The notes beneath the pieces were generated by a model. The model was not told the origin of the DNA. It saw only the letters and a program-made list of their open reading frames with translations, and ran no database searches. The translations under genes were made by a program, and so were the position numbers. A stretch of DNA of 64,000 bases from Leptolyngbya sp. FACHB-8 (GTDB lineage: Bacteria; Cyanobacteriota; Cyanobacteriia; Elainellales; Elainellaceae), in assembly GCF_014695575.1 (NCBI RefSeq), contig NZ_JACJOO010000089.1:1-64000 (forward strand), given 5' to 3'. The number at the start of each line of letters is the position of its first letter. The first letter of the stretch is position 1. This document shows, in pieces, positions 45,101 through 52,046 of this stretch.

Positions 45101-45937
45101 CTGGCTCAACCCAGAACCCGTTGGGGGTTCACCCTCCTGGGAAGTCGTGGGAGGAAATTGGGCCGTCAAGGTCAGGGCGCTGCCGATGGTGGCTCCATAG
45201 CTGGCAATCAGGGCCATCCCAGCGATAGCCCAACCTCCATGCAACCAACTCAGGGCGACGATAGTTGCGATGACCCAACGGGGTTGGGCTGGCGGCTCAA
45301 TGGTTGGTCGTAATAACGTGACCAGCATGGCGCTTAACATCAGGGCCGCCAGAGGAGCGATCGCCCAACCCCAGGGTTGCTGCCAGAGGGCGATCGTATC
45401 CATGCGCCAGAAATTAATTGGAATGAGCAGCAGGGTTGCCATCTGCACCATCTGGGTGGTGAGCTTCAGCGTCGGACGACGGGCCGTCCATGCCGTTGCT
45501 GCAAAGAAGGCCACGCTGTAAGCCAGCAAAACCAGGTATTGCCCTGTTGGAGAAAAGTTTTGCCATTGGCTGGCAGCCAGCACCCCTGAGGACACAATCA
45601 CCAAAAACACGCCCAAAAATAGCAACCAGATGATGCTGATTTCTTCCATCAGGGCCTGGAGGCGTTGAGTTAACCAACCGGGTTCGGCGACCGAGCGAGG
45701 AGCGACGGCACGCTGTCGATTTGCTGCTGTAGGTTCAACAAAATTGCCCACAGGGGAAGGAGGAGCAATAGCCTGAGGGGATGGCAAAGGGCAAGTTAAA
45801 TGGCGGTGGCAGAGTTGCCGTACTTGCTCATCGGAGAGCAAGCCGAGTTGCTGCCAGAGGGCTAACCCTTCGAGGAGAGCCGTATGGTGGGCAGGTACGA
45901 CAACTTCAAAGCGAATGGTGGATTGGGGGTCTGTCAC
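42164..45937 (-). CDS. very large polytopic membrane protein, unknown function
   Basis: A 1,257-residue protein with no family I can name with certainty. The first 105 residues are soluble, starting with a helical segment (HHTALLEGLALWQQLGLLSDEQVRQL) like the N-terminal region of DUF2157-type proteins, then a Pro-rich linker. From about residue 109 to the end it is a succession of well over 25 hydrophobic helices with very short loops. Polar loops often contain Arg/Glu pairs (RRREEL, RRQSVG). No catalytic, transport or binding motif is visible. It lies 125 bases downstream of the peptidoglycan-binding protein gene on the same strand, so they may be cotranscribed; an envelope function is only a guess. 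Confidence 0.75.
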   Translation of the reverse strand: MTDPQSTIRFEVVVPAHHTALLEGLALWQQLGLLSDEQVRQLCHRHLTCPLPSPQAIAPPSPVGNFVEPTAANRQRAVAPRSVAEPGWLTQRLQALMEEISIIWLLFLGVFLVIVSSGVLAASQWQNFSPTGQYLVLLAYSVAFFAATAWTARRPTLKLTTQMVQMATLLLIPINFWRMDTIALWQQPWGWAIAPLAALMLSAMLVTLLRPTIEPPAQPRWVIATIVALSWLHGGWAIAGMALIASYGATIGSALTLTAQFPPTTSQEGEPPTGSGLSQPIIVILLSLLILLVRALWVAQVPFSQLGLAFGICGGLLAWQSRRVPARRLWMQLGIALLLLGWGVTVGAQPPLQAIAVSLIGVGLILEQLLHTQRREDLASLFLVGLQAYWLMGRVIPPETRRGIFAWLVQQAGPAGMPWAALGVSMFPYLIGTLLVGNWYYRQSQRSLGRTAEHLALALGVGLVVVSLPNPLMRSLTLSLAFLTLIVTVRRREELPGWVIYGAQFLGLGAIAAWVALAFPTLSYTTWSLLLLGAALVEWGFCLSPGWSRVHQSSWHLGLGLASLGGLMFWNEAVLQPWGWLWLAVPLALTGLAYLPTFPPYRTAIGCSTAAAVLVQALTYETWETRLFSLGLMTGLLLFNTRRQSVGLNATTHIGLGLLFVGALFWQVREQVAPEWPVVLPLMIAALWGLWHWQSRKENPLSRVYKPSLTGWAIALSIGTFIVLYGFIFYTIAEQVPLSRQVTAGIVLLIAAIAYRLWLAPRNPGFYSLAIAVEMLLLALIHNLQPTAPLDGQMWAIANLALGLGTQIAGDFWTARKSRPYRQSWHLIPLSYGAAGIIIGHGQPFSPATGLYTLAAALIGLGVGRRRPRLKPVTFGAMLLITAGFYELLIYQLSQASGGAAGDGLVLLAGLAAVLGVGDRLLSRWIGPYLRLTHDEFKSFALGHWVLGSGLLLMALSFDRSLQGGLLWISVALILAADALWQGRTQENLTYAGITAATVACGYGLWLAVPDTALLLAWAGAIATPVACAMYLVPWPRLGWSDRPWQNSALILPLTLVVLFADQAAAPSLFIVGAFYAWVAKVRHQVRLSYFSVLLANWGVFQWLNEQGIQEPLAYASLIGLSLLYLAQVDPNLQTANSRQNRHWLRILAVGLIVLTSIYEAERGLGMAGFALAIALLLVIAGLAFRVRAYLFVGTLAFIYQVLRQLVVLIDLYPLLLWAVGIALGLLFIWIAANFEARRAQIAEFVRYWLGALEQWD

Positions 45938-46062
45938 CGATTTTAGAACGCAAAGTGATCCCTATTTATATCAATCACCCGTCCGGTTGCGACAAAACAG
46001 TGATGGAGCTTCACACCTGCTTGCTAGTCCACCTGCCCCTACCCGCCAATAACAGTGGTTAC

Positions 46063-47436
46063 TTATGCTGTTTTGCCGATAGTCAAGTTAAAAGACTTGT
46101 CGATAAACTCCCCACGGTTACTGGTGCGGCGAATGGTGATGGTTTTGTGAATGGGTTGACCCTTGCCATAGCGTTCCAGGCGACTCTTAAGAACACGCAG
46201 CTCATTGCCCCGCAACACAAATAAACCTTCAGCGCGATCGACTAGGGAATAGTGGAAGACCTCTTCTTCCAGGTCCGTTGCTGTGGCCGGAAGACGGGCG
46301 ACGACTTGTTCGTCGGATAGATCGACAATGTCGCTATCGTGATCTTCCAGATAAGGAAAGAGATAGTCTTCCGAGGTGAGCCGTCCGGCATTCGCCAGTG
46401 CAATGGGGACTTCCTCTCCGATCGCTTCCACCAGCGGCATTTCTGGGGCAGCGGGCGGTGGAGGTGAGGCGATCGCGATCGGTTCAGGTAAAGGAGCCGG
46501 ATGAGACTGCGGTGGAGGAGCCGGGGGTTTTGTGGGGGCTGCGATCGCGGCGACAGGTTCAGATCGGGGAGTGGGAGGGTTAGAGGGTTCGGTATTGGGA
46601 GCGGTTTCTGGGGGGTTGGGACTGGAGTGGTAAGTTGGGGGAGATTCAACGGGAATAGCGCGTTTTGTACGCCTGGCTTGATGCTGGCGCATTCCATCAC
46701 GGATGATGATGACCCAGCCTGCTCCATAAATGACAGCCCAACCAACGATCCACAGGGCGTAGGAGGGGGAGTCCGTGTCAAAATCGTAGGTGATCGGAGC
46801 CCGTGGGCGATCCTGGGGCTGAGGCGTAGCTTCCTGGAGAACCTCCGGGGCTTCTGTTAGCTGGGAAGGCTTAGCTGCCTGGGGTTGAGGCGTGGCTTCT
46901 GGAGACGATTCTGAGGTCTCGGCTGGAGGTTGTGCTGGAGCCTCAGGTGATTGAGTCGTGAAAGACGCTGAAGAAGGGTCTGAGGGTGAAGTCAGGGTGG
47001 CCCAAGTCTCTGCACCAACCATGCCATCGTCAGGTAGATTGTGCGATCGCTGCCATGCTCGTACGGCTGCCTGGGTGCGTCGTCCAAAAATGCCATCTGT
47101 GGCGTCGGTGTAGTAACCCTGTTGTTGGAGCTGGGTTTGCAAGCTTTGCACCGCTTCTCCCCGGCTACCCAGTTGCAGGAGGGGTTGGACGGGTGCGGCA
47201 GCTGATTGTATCCATGCACGATTGGGTTGGGTGGCCGGAACGGAAGGGGGCGTCTGAGGTGTACGCGCAAATTCAGCCTGAGTAATAGCATCGGGTGTCT
47301 CGATGCTGGGGGTGGAGAAGGATGTTGTGGCGATCGCCACCGTCACGTTATCCCCCTGCTCCACATCGGTCTGCTGAATGGAAACAGGGCCAATCTCGGA
47401 CGGGATGCAGTCAGGGCAGGTTAGAAGCATCACCAT
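46063..47436 (-). CDS. peptidoglycan-binding-domain membrane protein
   Basis: A 457-residue protein. Residues 87-150 form a PG_binding_1 domain (LGSRGEAVQSLQ, DGIFGRRTQAAVRAWQ, DGMVGAETWATL), which binds cell-wall glycopeptide or acts as a structural module. A Pro/Ser/Glu-rich linker leads to one membrane helix at about 225-246, then another Pro-rich linker (260-330) and a C-terminal domain (about 335-457) ending in basic strands. No catalytic domain follows. With the binding domain outside and the tail inside, it could tether envelope and cytoplasm. It is upstream of the large membrane protein gene on the same strand. The N-terminus before the binding domain is poorly conserved in appearance. 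Confidence 0.8.
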   Translation of the reverse strand: MVMLLTCPDCIPSEIGPVSIQQTDVEQGDNVTVAIATTSFSTPSIETPDAITQAEFARTPQTPPSVPATQPNRAWIQSAAAPVQPLLQLGSRGEAVQSLQTQLQQQGYYTDATDGIFGRRTQAAVRAWQRSHNLPDDGMVGAETWATLTSPSDPSSASFTTQSPEAPAQPPAETSESSPEATPQPQAAKPSQLTEAPEVLQEATPQPQDRPRAPITYDFDTDSPSYALWIVGWAVIYGAGWVIIIRDGMRQHQARRTKRAIPVESPPTYHSSPNPPETAPNTEPSNPPTPRSEPVAAIAAPTKPPAPPPQSHPAPLPEPIAIASPPPPAAPEMPLVEAIGEEVPIALANAGRLTSEDYLFPYLEDHDSDIVDLSDEQVVARLPATATDLEEEVFHYSLVDRAEGLFVLRGNELRVLKSRLERYGKGQPIHKTITIRRTSNRGEFIDKSFNLTIGKTA

Positions 47437-47837
47437 AATTACTGCTCAACTCGTTGGAGGGGCATGAAATTGTACGAATGGTGCAGGATTCAAGCCATGG
47501 GTAACGATCTTTCCTGGATATTTCCAGGGGAATTCACAACGGTCACAATTTTGCTTACCCCCCTTTACAAGCCACCATCCGGCAAACCGGATAATGCTTG
47601 ACAAAAGTTTTATCCAGTTGCGCAATATTTACAGCGTTTTTCAAGCACTTAAAATCTGGTTGTTTTTGTGAGAGCCGCGCTCCGCGTGGCTCTCACAAAA
47701 ACAACCGAATTTGATTCAAAGCAGTAAGGGGAGGGCTAAGCCCTCCCTTTACTGCTTTGAATCAAATTCGGTGAAAGAACCTTGTTATGGTTCTTTCACC
47801 GGAAATCTAAATACTGAGCTGAGCGACGTAGAGAAAA
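47437..47837. other. intergenic region with three chained hairpins
   Basis: No gene. Three hairpins follow one another from 47630 to 47802; the stretch from 47437 to 47629 is unique sequence upstream of the minus-strand gene at 47436 and probably holds its promoter. Confidence 0.7.
47630..47802. repeat. family A hairpin (copy 6) chained to two further hairpins
   Basis: A family A element at 47630-47705 (TACAGCGTTTTTCAAGCACTT, core GGTTGTTTTTGTGAGAGCC) loses its usual right arm. In its place GAATTTGATTCAAAGCAGTAA begins a new hairpin that ends with its complement at about 47773. GGTGAAAGAACC, overlapping that end, pairs with GGTTCTTTCACC up to 47802. The three stems run together without spacer. 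Confidence 0.85.
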
Positions 47838-50504
47838 CTATGCCAACGTGCTGCTAGATGCCATGCCTCGGAAATTGGACTCCGTCAACCCTTCGAGGGC
47901 GAGGGGTTGGGGTGCAGCAAGGGGATCCAGGGACGTTGTATTGCCATTGCCAACACCCGGGAGTGAGAGGACATCGCTATTGAGTGTGGCGATCGCCCCC
48001 GGTTGCCCGGCTACGGACGCCTGTAGGGGATGAGTAGGAGCCATCCATAGAGAAGCGGGTTGTTCACATCCTGGGAATTGACCGCCGACCAGAAGCTGAT
48101 CGGTTGCAACATCGCTACCATTCACACCACGACTACCGCCAGGGGTGGGCACCTGTGTTGTTCCGCTAATGGGGTCATCGGAAACAGAAACGGTGACATC
48201 ATCTGTGACGGCTTGCAAGCTGAAGTCGTCTCCACCGCGATTGGAGGCTTGAATGGAGCCATCAGAACCACTGGGGGCAAGGCTATTGGGGTCGTTCATA
48301 ACACGGCGATCGCTGGTGTTGCTCCCATCGACCGTGACCGCCAGGGGGGCGATCGCATTCGTTTCACTAAAGCCGCTGGTCGTCAGGGTCGTGGGGCTAG
48401 AACTTCCCGCGCTCAGGCGACTTTGAATGATGTCTTGCAATGCACTCCATTTAGGACTGGTGGTTTGATACAGGCTTTCCCGTGCCCCCCAACTGCCCCA
48501 TTTGCTGGGGGTATAAACGTCGCTAAAGTTGGTAAATAAATCTCCACCTGAGTTGTTCCAGTTATTGAGATATTGCCGATACAGGTCGCCCATACGCGGG
48601 TCACGGTTAGCGGCAATGAACAAGTTGGTGATGGCCTGGTTATTCGCAACGTTACCTACTCCCGCCAGGTGCTGCCCGCCTTCATAAGCTGTCATCGTCA
48701 GGCCATTTTGCCGGGCCAGGCTAGCAAAGTTTTGCATCCATCGCGTCGCAGAAGCCAGGGCACCCCCGGTGGGGCCGCCGCTCAACTGGCCACCACTGGA
48801 GAGTTCGCGGAATAGCCGATTAAGACCTCCATCTGCGTCCCGAGTCCAACTGGTGATGGTGCTTTCGTATTGGGAGTTGCCCAGGTAGCCGCCAAAATAG
48901 GGGGCGATCGCAATGGTATCAATCCCGGCTTGCTGCGGTGTCCAGCCCTGGCTACGAATGTAATTCAAGACAGACGTGGCAGTTCCCGTATTCGCAGCCT
49001 GAGCGGCTAATACGCCCATCACTCGACCTTTATCTGCACCAAATACCGAATCAAACATTCGGGTAATATCAGTGGTGCGCTTGGCGAAAAAGAGGCGATT
49101 GCGATCGAAGTCACTGCTGCCCTGATTGGGAAATAGAAGATTGCCCTGTTGTGTGGCGTAGCTGGTCTGGGAAAATATCCCATTCCATACTTCATTCGAG
49201 TACTCCACATACACTTTCAGCCCAGGATTGAGATGCTCTTTCACATATTGGGCAAAGTTGCGAACGTAGTCATCGGTGGCCTGATGGGGGATGTTAAACC
49301 AGGGGTCAACACCGGTCTGGTTTGCCAATTGCACCATCAGTTCCAGCGGCACTCCATCGGCCGAGTAAATGGCGTCGTTGGCCTGAGGGCGATCGCTCCA
49401 GTTTCTCTGGGTGGAGTTGTTGGTATCCATCCAATCCATAAACCGCAGGGTTTCCATTCCCCGCACGCTGTTAACAAAATCAGGATTAAAGGGCTGTGTC
49501 TGGTAAATGTTGATGTAGGGCTCTGGAATCACACGAATGTTGCGGACGTAATTACCCGTGCGATTAGGATCGGTGCTGACGATACTGAGCTGAATGGGGT
49601 TGTTGCCCGTGGTCGTGATCACATCCCGTCCGGGGCGTGAAGCGGTGGTGTCACGAGTGCCATTCCCGGCGTAGCGCAACTCCCCTTCCCCGTCATACAG
49701 CACGATGTAGCGATTGAACTTGGCGGCTGTAGGAACCAGGGTGGTGACTCGATTGAATTGCAGGCCACTGCTGCTAGTGGGTAGCGATCGCACCCAACCC
49801 TGGCTATCCAAATCAATGCGACTGGTTTCCCCAGTATTCCAGGTGCTGGATGTTCCCGGTATCCAGGCACGGGCGTTTTTGAAGAAGTCGGTAAAGGGAT
49901 ACTGAGTTGACCAATCGCTAATACCGTTTAGATTGGTGCCAATGTTTGTATTGGCTGCCGCGGTGCCCGTGGTGGGGGGTGTGCTGCCGCCGCTGGTGGG
50001 AGGTGTGCTACCTCCTGATGGGGCAGAGATAGGCACAAACTCAATGTAATCAAACCGAGCATATTCGCCCTGATTGCGCGTGCCTTGAATCTCGATGCGA
50101 TCGCCCGGATTCAACTGAATTGAGTTATGGGTTACACGTGTTGTGAAGGTTCTGGGACTGGCGAGGTTATCAAGGGTGCTGCGATTGAACGAAAAGGAGT
50201 TACTCTGCCCAGCAACGCGAATAGTTGCCGAAGCGACGCCATCATTCTCATCAAAGTAACCTACACGAACCTGGTAAGTACCTGCTGGCCCACTAAAGGT
50301 GCCAACAGCGGACCCTGTATTGCTGGTCGATTGGTTTAGGGAAATCTGGCTTCCCCCAGAAGCTCCAGAACCCGAGGTCGTTTCAGTACGATATCCCGTT
50401 AACGTCAGACGCTCAGCTTCAATGCGAATGGGCGTAGCCGTGGTTGTTAGCTCAGTGCCTAAAAGATTGGTTTCCTGAGAAAGGAGCGTATTGTTAGTCG
50501 CCAT
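47838..50504 (-). CDS. probable secreted glycoside hydrolase with N-terminal carbohydrate-binding module
   Basis: An 888-residue protein. Residues about 25-157 look like a CBM6/CBM35-type beta-sandwich (RIEAERLTLTGY, GTYQVRVGYFDENDG, YARFDYIEFVP). A Gly/Ser/Thr/Pro linker (160-180) leads to a large domain (about 185-695). Its VYVEYSNEVWNG with Asn437-Glu438 and the later TAYEGGQH resemble the acid/base and nucleophile segments of clan-A glycoside hydrolases. The last 190 residues are low-complexity, Ser/Asp-rich. No classical signal peptide is visible, yet composition is exoprotein-like: almost Cys-free and rich in Asn, Ser, Thr. Export by a non-Sec route is possible. It might act on the cell's own sheath polysaccharide; substrate unknown. 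Confidence 0.7.
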   Translation of the reverse strand: MATNNTLLSQETNLLGTELTTTATPIRIEAERLTLTGYRTETTSGSGASGGSQISLNQSTSNTGSAVGTFSGPAGTYQVRVGYFDENDGVASATIRVAGQSNSFSFNRSTLDNLASPRTFTTRVTHNSIQLNPGDRIEIQGTRNQGEYARFDYIEFVPISAPSGGSTPPTSGGSTPPTTGTAAANTNIGTNLNGISDWSTQYPFTDFFKNARAWIPGTSSTWNTGETSRIDLDSQGWVRSLPTSSSGLQFNRVTTLVPTAAKFNRYIVLYDGEGELRYAGNGTRDTTASRPGRDVITTTGNNPIQLSIVSTDPNRTGNYVRNIRVIPEPYINIYQTQPFNPDFVNSVRGMETLRFMDWMDTNNSTQRNWSDRPQANDAIYSADGVPLELMVQLANQTGVDPWFNIPHQATDDYVRNFAQYVKEHLNPGLKVYVEYSNEVWNGIFSQTSYATQQGNLLFPNQGSSDFDRNRLFFAKRTTDITRMFDSVFGADKGRVMGVLAAQAANTGTATSVLNYIRSQGWTPQQAGIDTIAIAPYFGGYLGNSQYESTITSWTRDADGGLNRLFRELSSGGQLSGGPTGGALASATRWMQNFASLARQNGLTMTAYEGGQHLAGVGNVANNQAITNLFIAANRDPRMGDLYRQYLNNWNNSGGDLFTNFSDVYTPSKWGSWGARESLYQTTSPKWSALQDIIQSRLSAGSSSPTTLTTSGFSETNAIAPLAVTVDGSNTSDRRVMNDPNSLAPSGSDGSIQASNRGGDDFSLQAVTDDVTVSVSDDPISGTTQVPTPGGSRGVNGSDVATDQLLVGGQFPGCEQPASLWMAPTHPLQASVAGQPGAIATLNSDVLSLPGVGNGNTTSLDPLAAPQPLALEGLTESNFRGMASSSTLA

Positions 50505-50925
50505 CTATTTGTCCTCTGAACGAAATGTTTGCACAGATTGCACAGCAAAATCTGTAATGAATTGGCAGACGCAAACGATCGAATGACAGAATCAAACGAT
50601 GGTTAGGGAAACTGTTTCATAAGGTTTAGCGAAACTTTTGAGAAACTGTTCTCCCAATACTTGAAATTGACCTGACAAGACTAGGAATACAGGTGGAATG
50701 AAACTTACTGAAAAACTTCCTCCCAGAACTTAGCCTAATGTTTATGAAGATGGCAACAATTTTCTGATGTCTACTGGAATTAATTTATTCATTCTTATAA
50801 GCACTTTCTATTATTAGAAAACGCAAGCAACTGTCTTATCACGGAAAACATAGAACAAATATTTTTTTGCACAATTTCCGGATGCTTAAACTCTGGTTAA
50901 ATTTAGGGATATCGGAGGAATTGTC

Positions 50926-51048
50926 ATGAAAAATTGTAGAAAAAACCAGTAGAAGTACGGATTTATCTTGCTGAGTAAGGAGACGGGAATATTATTTATT
51001 ACTGCAAAAGTAAAATACTCAGCGCGAGTGGTAGTAGAAAACGGGTAA
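50926..51048 (+). pseudogene. possible 40-codon micro-ORF with internal amber codon
   Basis: GGAGGA ends six bases before the ATG at 50926. The frame reads MKNCRKNQ, a TAG, then KYGFILLSKETGILF and on to TAA at 51046-51048. It may be a broken small gene, a regulatory leader peptide of eight codons or chance. The protein is not recognisable. Confidence 0.25.
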
Positions 51049-51268
51049 TAACCCCGAAATATAGATTTGTGATAAATAAGTCATCTAAAAGTCAAGAAAT
51101 ATCAGTTCTGTGAGTCTTTCAGGCGGCTTGCTTGGCCTCTTGAAGGTTGTGCCGGGCGATCGCACCAAACATGGAAGAGTGTTTTTTCTACCAGCGGATT
51201 GATACAGGTTCAGGCTAACGATAGAGCCAGGTTCAGCGATCCAGTTGCTACGCTTGTTAAATACTAAG

Positions 51269-51350
51269 GTCTGTTTTAAGGGGTCTTTTTCCTACGCGAA
51301 GCGCACGAAAAAATAACTCTTCCAACCAGCTTTAAAACATACCCTAGATT
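51269..51350. repeat. extragenic element, family G (copy 3)
   Basis: GTCTGTTTTAAGGGGTC, TTTTTCCTACGCGAAGCGCACGAAAAA and TCTTCCAACCAGCTTTAAAAC match the 38709-38771 element piece by piece, with a shortened, imperfect stem. Confidence 0.7.
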
Positions 51351-51387
51351 TTTCTAACCCTATAGAAGCGATAAAAGGAATATAACC

Positions 51388-51576
51388 ATGAGTATCAACG
51401 ATAGAGCGAAAGCAACAGGTAAAAATATTGAAGGCAAGATTCAAGAAGCGGTTGGCAAGGTGACAGGCAATCCTCAAGATGAAGTGGCAGGCCGGGCAAA
51501 ACAGCAAGAAGCATCCGCTGAACACACCGTAGAAAACATCAAGGATAATTTGAAAAAAGCAGTAGATGGACTATAA
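51388..51576 (+). CDS. CsbD family stress protein
   Basis: A 62-residue hydrophilic protein with the CsbD pattern: SINDRAKATGKNIEGKIQEA, then VGKVTGNPQDEVAGRAKQ. The family is general-stress associated in Bacillus and widespread in bacteria, with unknown mechanism. AAGGA lies eight bases before the ATG. It is rich in Lys, Glu and Ala and probably helical or partly disordered. It is followed by two hairpins (51620-51647 and 51688-51717), the second a clear intrinsic terminator. Confidence 0.9.
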   Translation: MSINDRAKATGKNIEGKIQEAVGKVTGNPQDEVAGRAKQQEASAEHTVENIKDNLKKAVDGL

Positions 51577-51619
51577 ATAGCATCTGCAAGCCGCTTTAGT
51601 GAATGAGATGAAACCCTGA

Positions 51620-51717
51620 GGGAGTTGGGGCGATCGCCCCAACTCCCTGACACAAGAAGAAACAACCATCTTGAAAGCATATAAGAAGCATCCCATCTTC
51701 GAGGATGCTTTTTTTGT
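51620..51717 (+). terminator. two terminator hairpins after the CsbD gene
   Basis: GGGAGTTGGGGCGATCGCCC continues as a perfect palindrome centred on a HIP1 site at 51620-51647. Further on, AGCATCC pairs with GGATGCT followed by TTTTTTT at 51688-51717, which is a classical intrinsic terminator. Confidence 0.8.
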
Positions 51718-51740
51718 ATGCTCACGCGAACACAAAACAG

Positions 51741-51806
51741 TCATGTTTCAAACAAATGGATGGGGTGTGATGAAAGGGACATAACTGTCTCTTTCATCAC
51801 ACCCCA
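51741..51806. repeat. extragenic hairpin, family F (copy 2)
   Basis: CATGTTTCAAACAAATGGAT precedes GGGGTGTGATGAAAGGGACA, which pairs with TGTCTCTTTCATCACACCCC. The lead-in and stem match the copy at 4975-5041, 46.8 kb away. Confidence 0.8.
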
Positions 51807-52046
51807 TCTGCATAAGTACAAGTCCGCATGAAGCGACAAGCGCAAGAAGCATAGGTAAGTCCTATCCTAACCACTTAATGACTTTTAGACTATATAATCA
51901 TCAAGTTACTCCTTTAAATAGGCTGTATTTCCCTATCAACCCACGGGATTGTACAAACGCAACACTTGTATTCTTCCTTATAGAACTGGCGGGAACTGTG
52001 TTCTCTCCCTAAGCTATTAAAGACTATTTCCAGGGAACCCCCTACC

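Larger units (their letters stand above)
50505..51387. other. 880-bp AT-rich gene-poor region
   Basis: It contains a strong GGAGGA plus ATG that opens only a short interrupted frame (50926-51048) and a family G element (51269-51350). The rest is unique AT-rich sequence, and I see no gene in it. Confidence 0.6.
51577..52046. other. intergenic region between csbD-like gene and egtB
   Basis: It holds two terminators for the CsbD gene, a family F hairpin (51741-51806) and about 230 bases of unique AT-rich sequence before egtB that probably contain its promoter. Confidence 0.65.

Noticed and set aside
751-47802. Could the repeated hairpins be CRISPR or tRNA-like genes?
   Set aside because: Copies are dispersed over tens of kilobases with no regular spacers, and no cloverleaf with an anticodon arm can be formed. 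No cas gene is present.
751-51806. Treating every hairpin as an intrinsic terminator
   Set aside because: Most lack a T-run, several lie far from gene ends or upstream of genes, and families recur with the same sequence. Only those with suitable position are listed as terminators.
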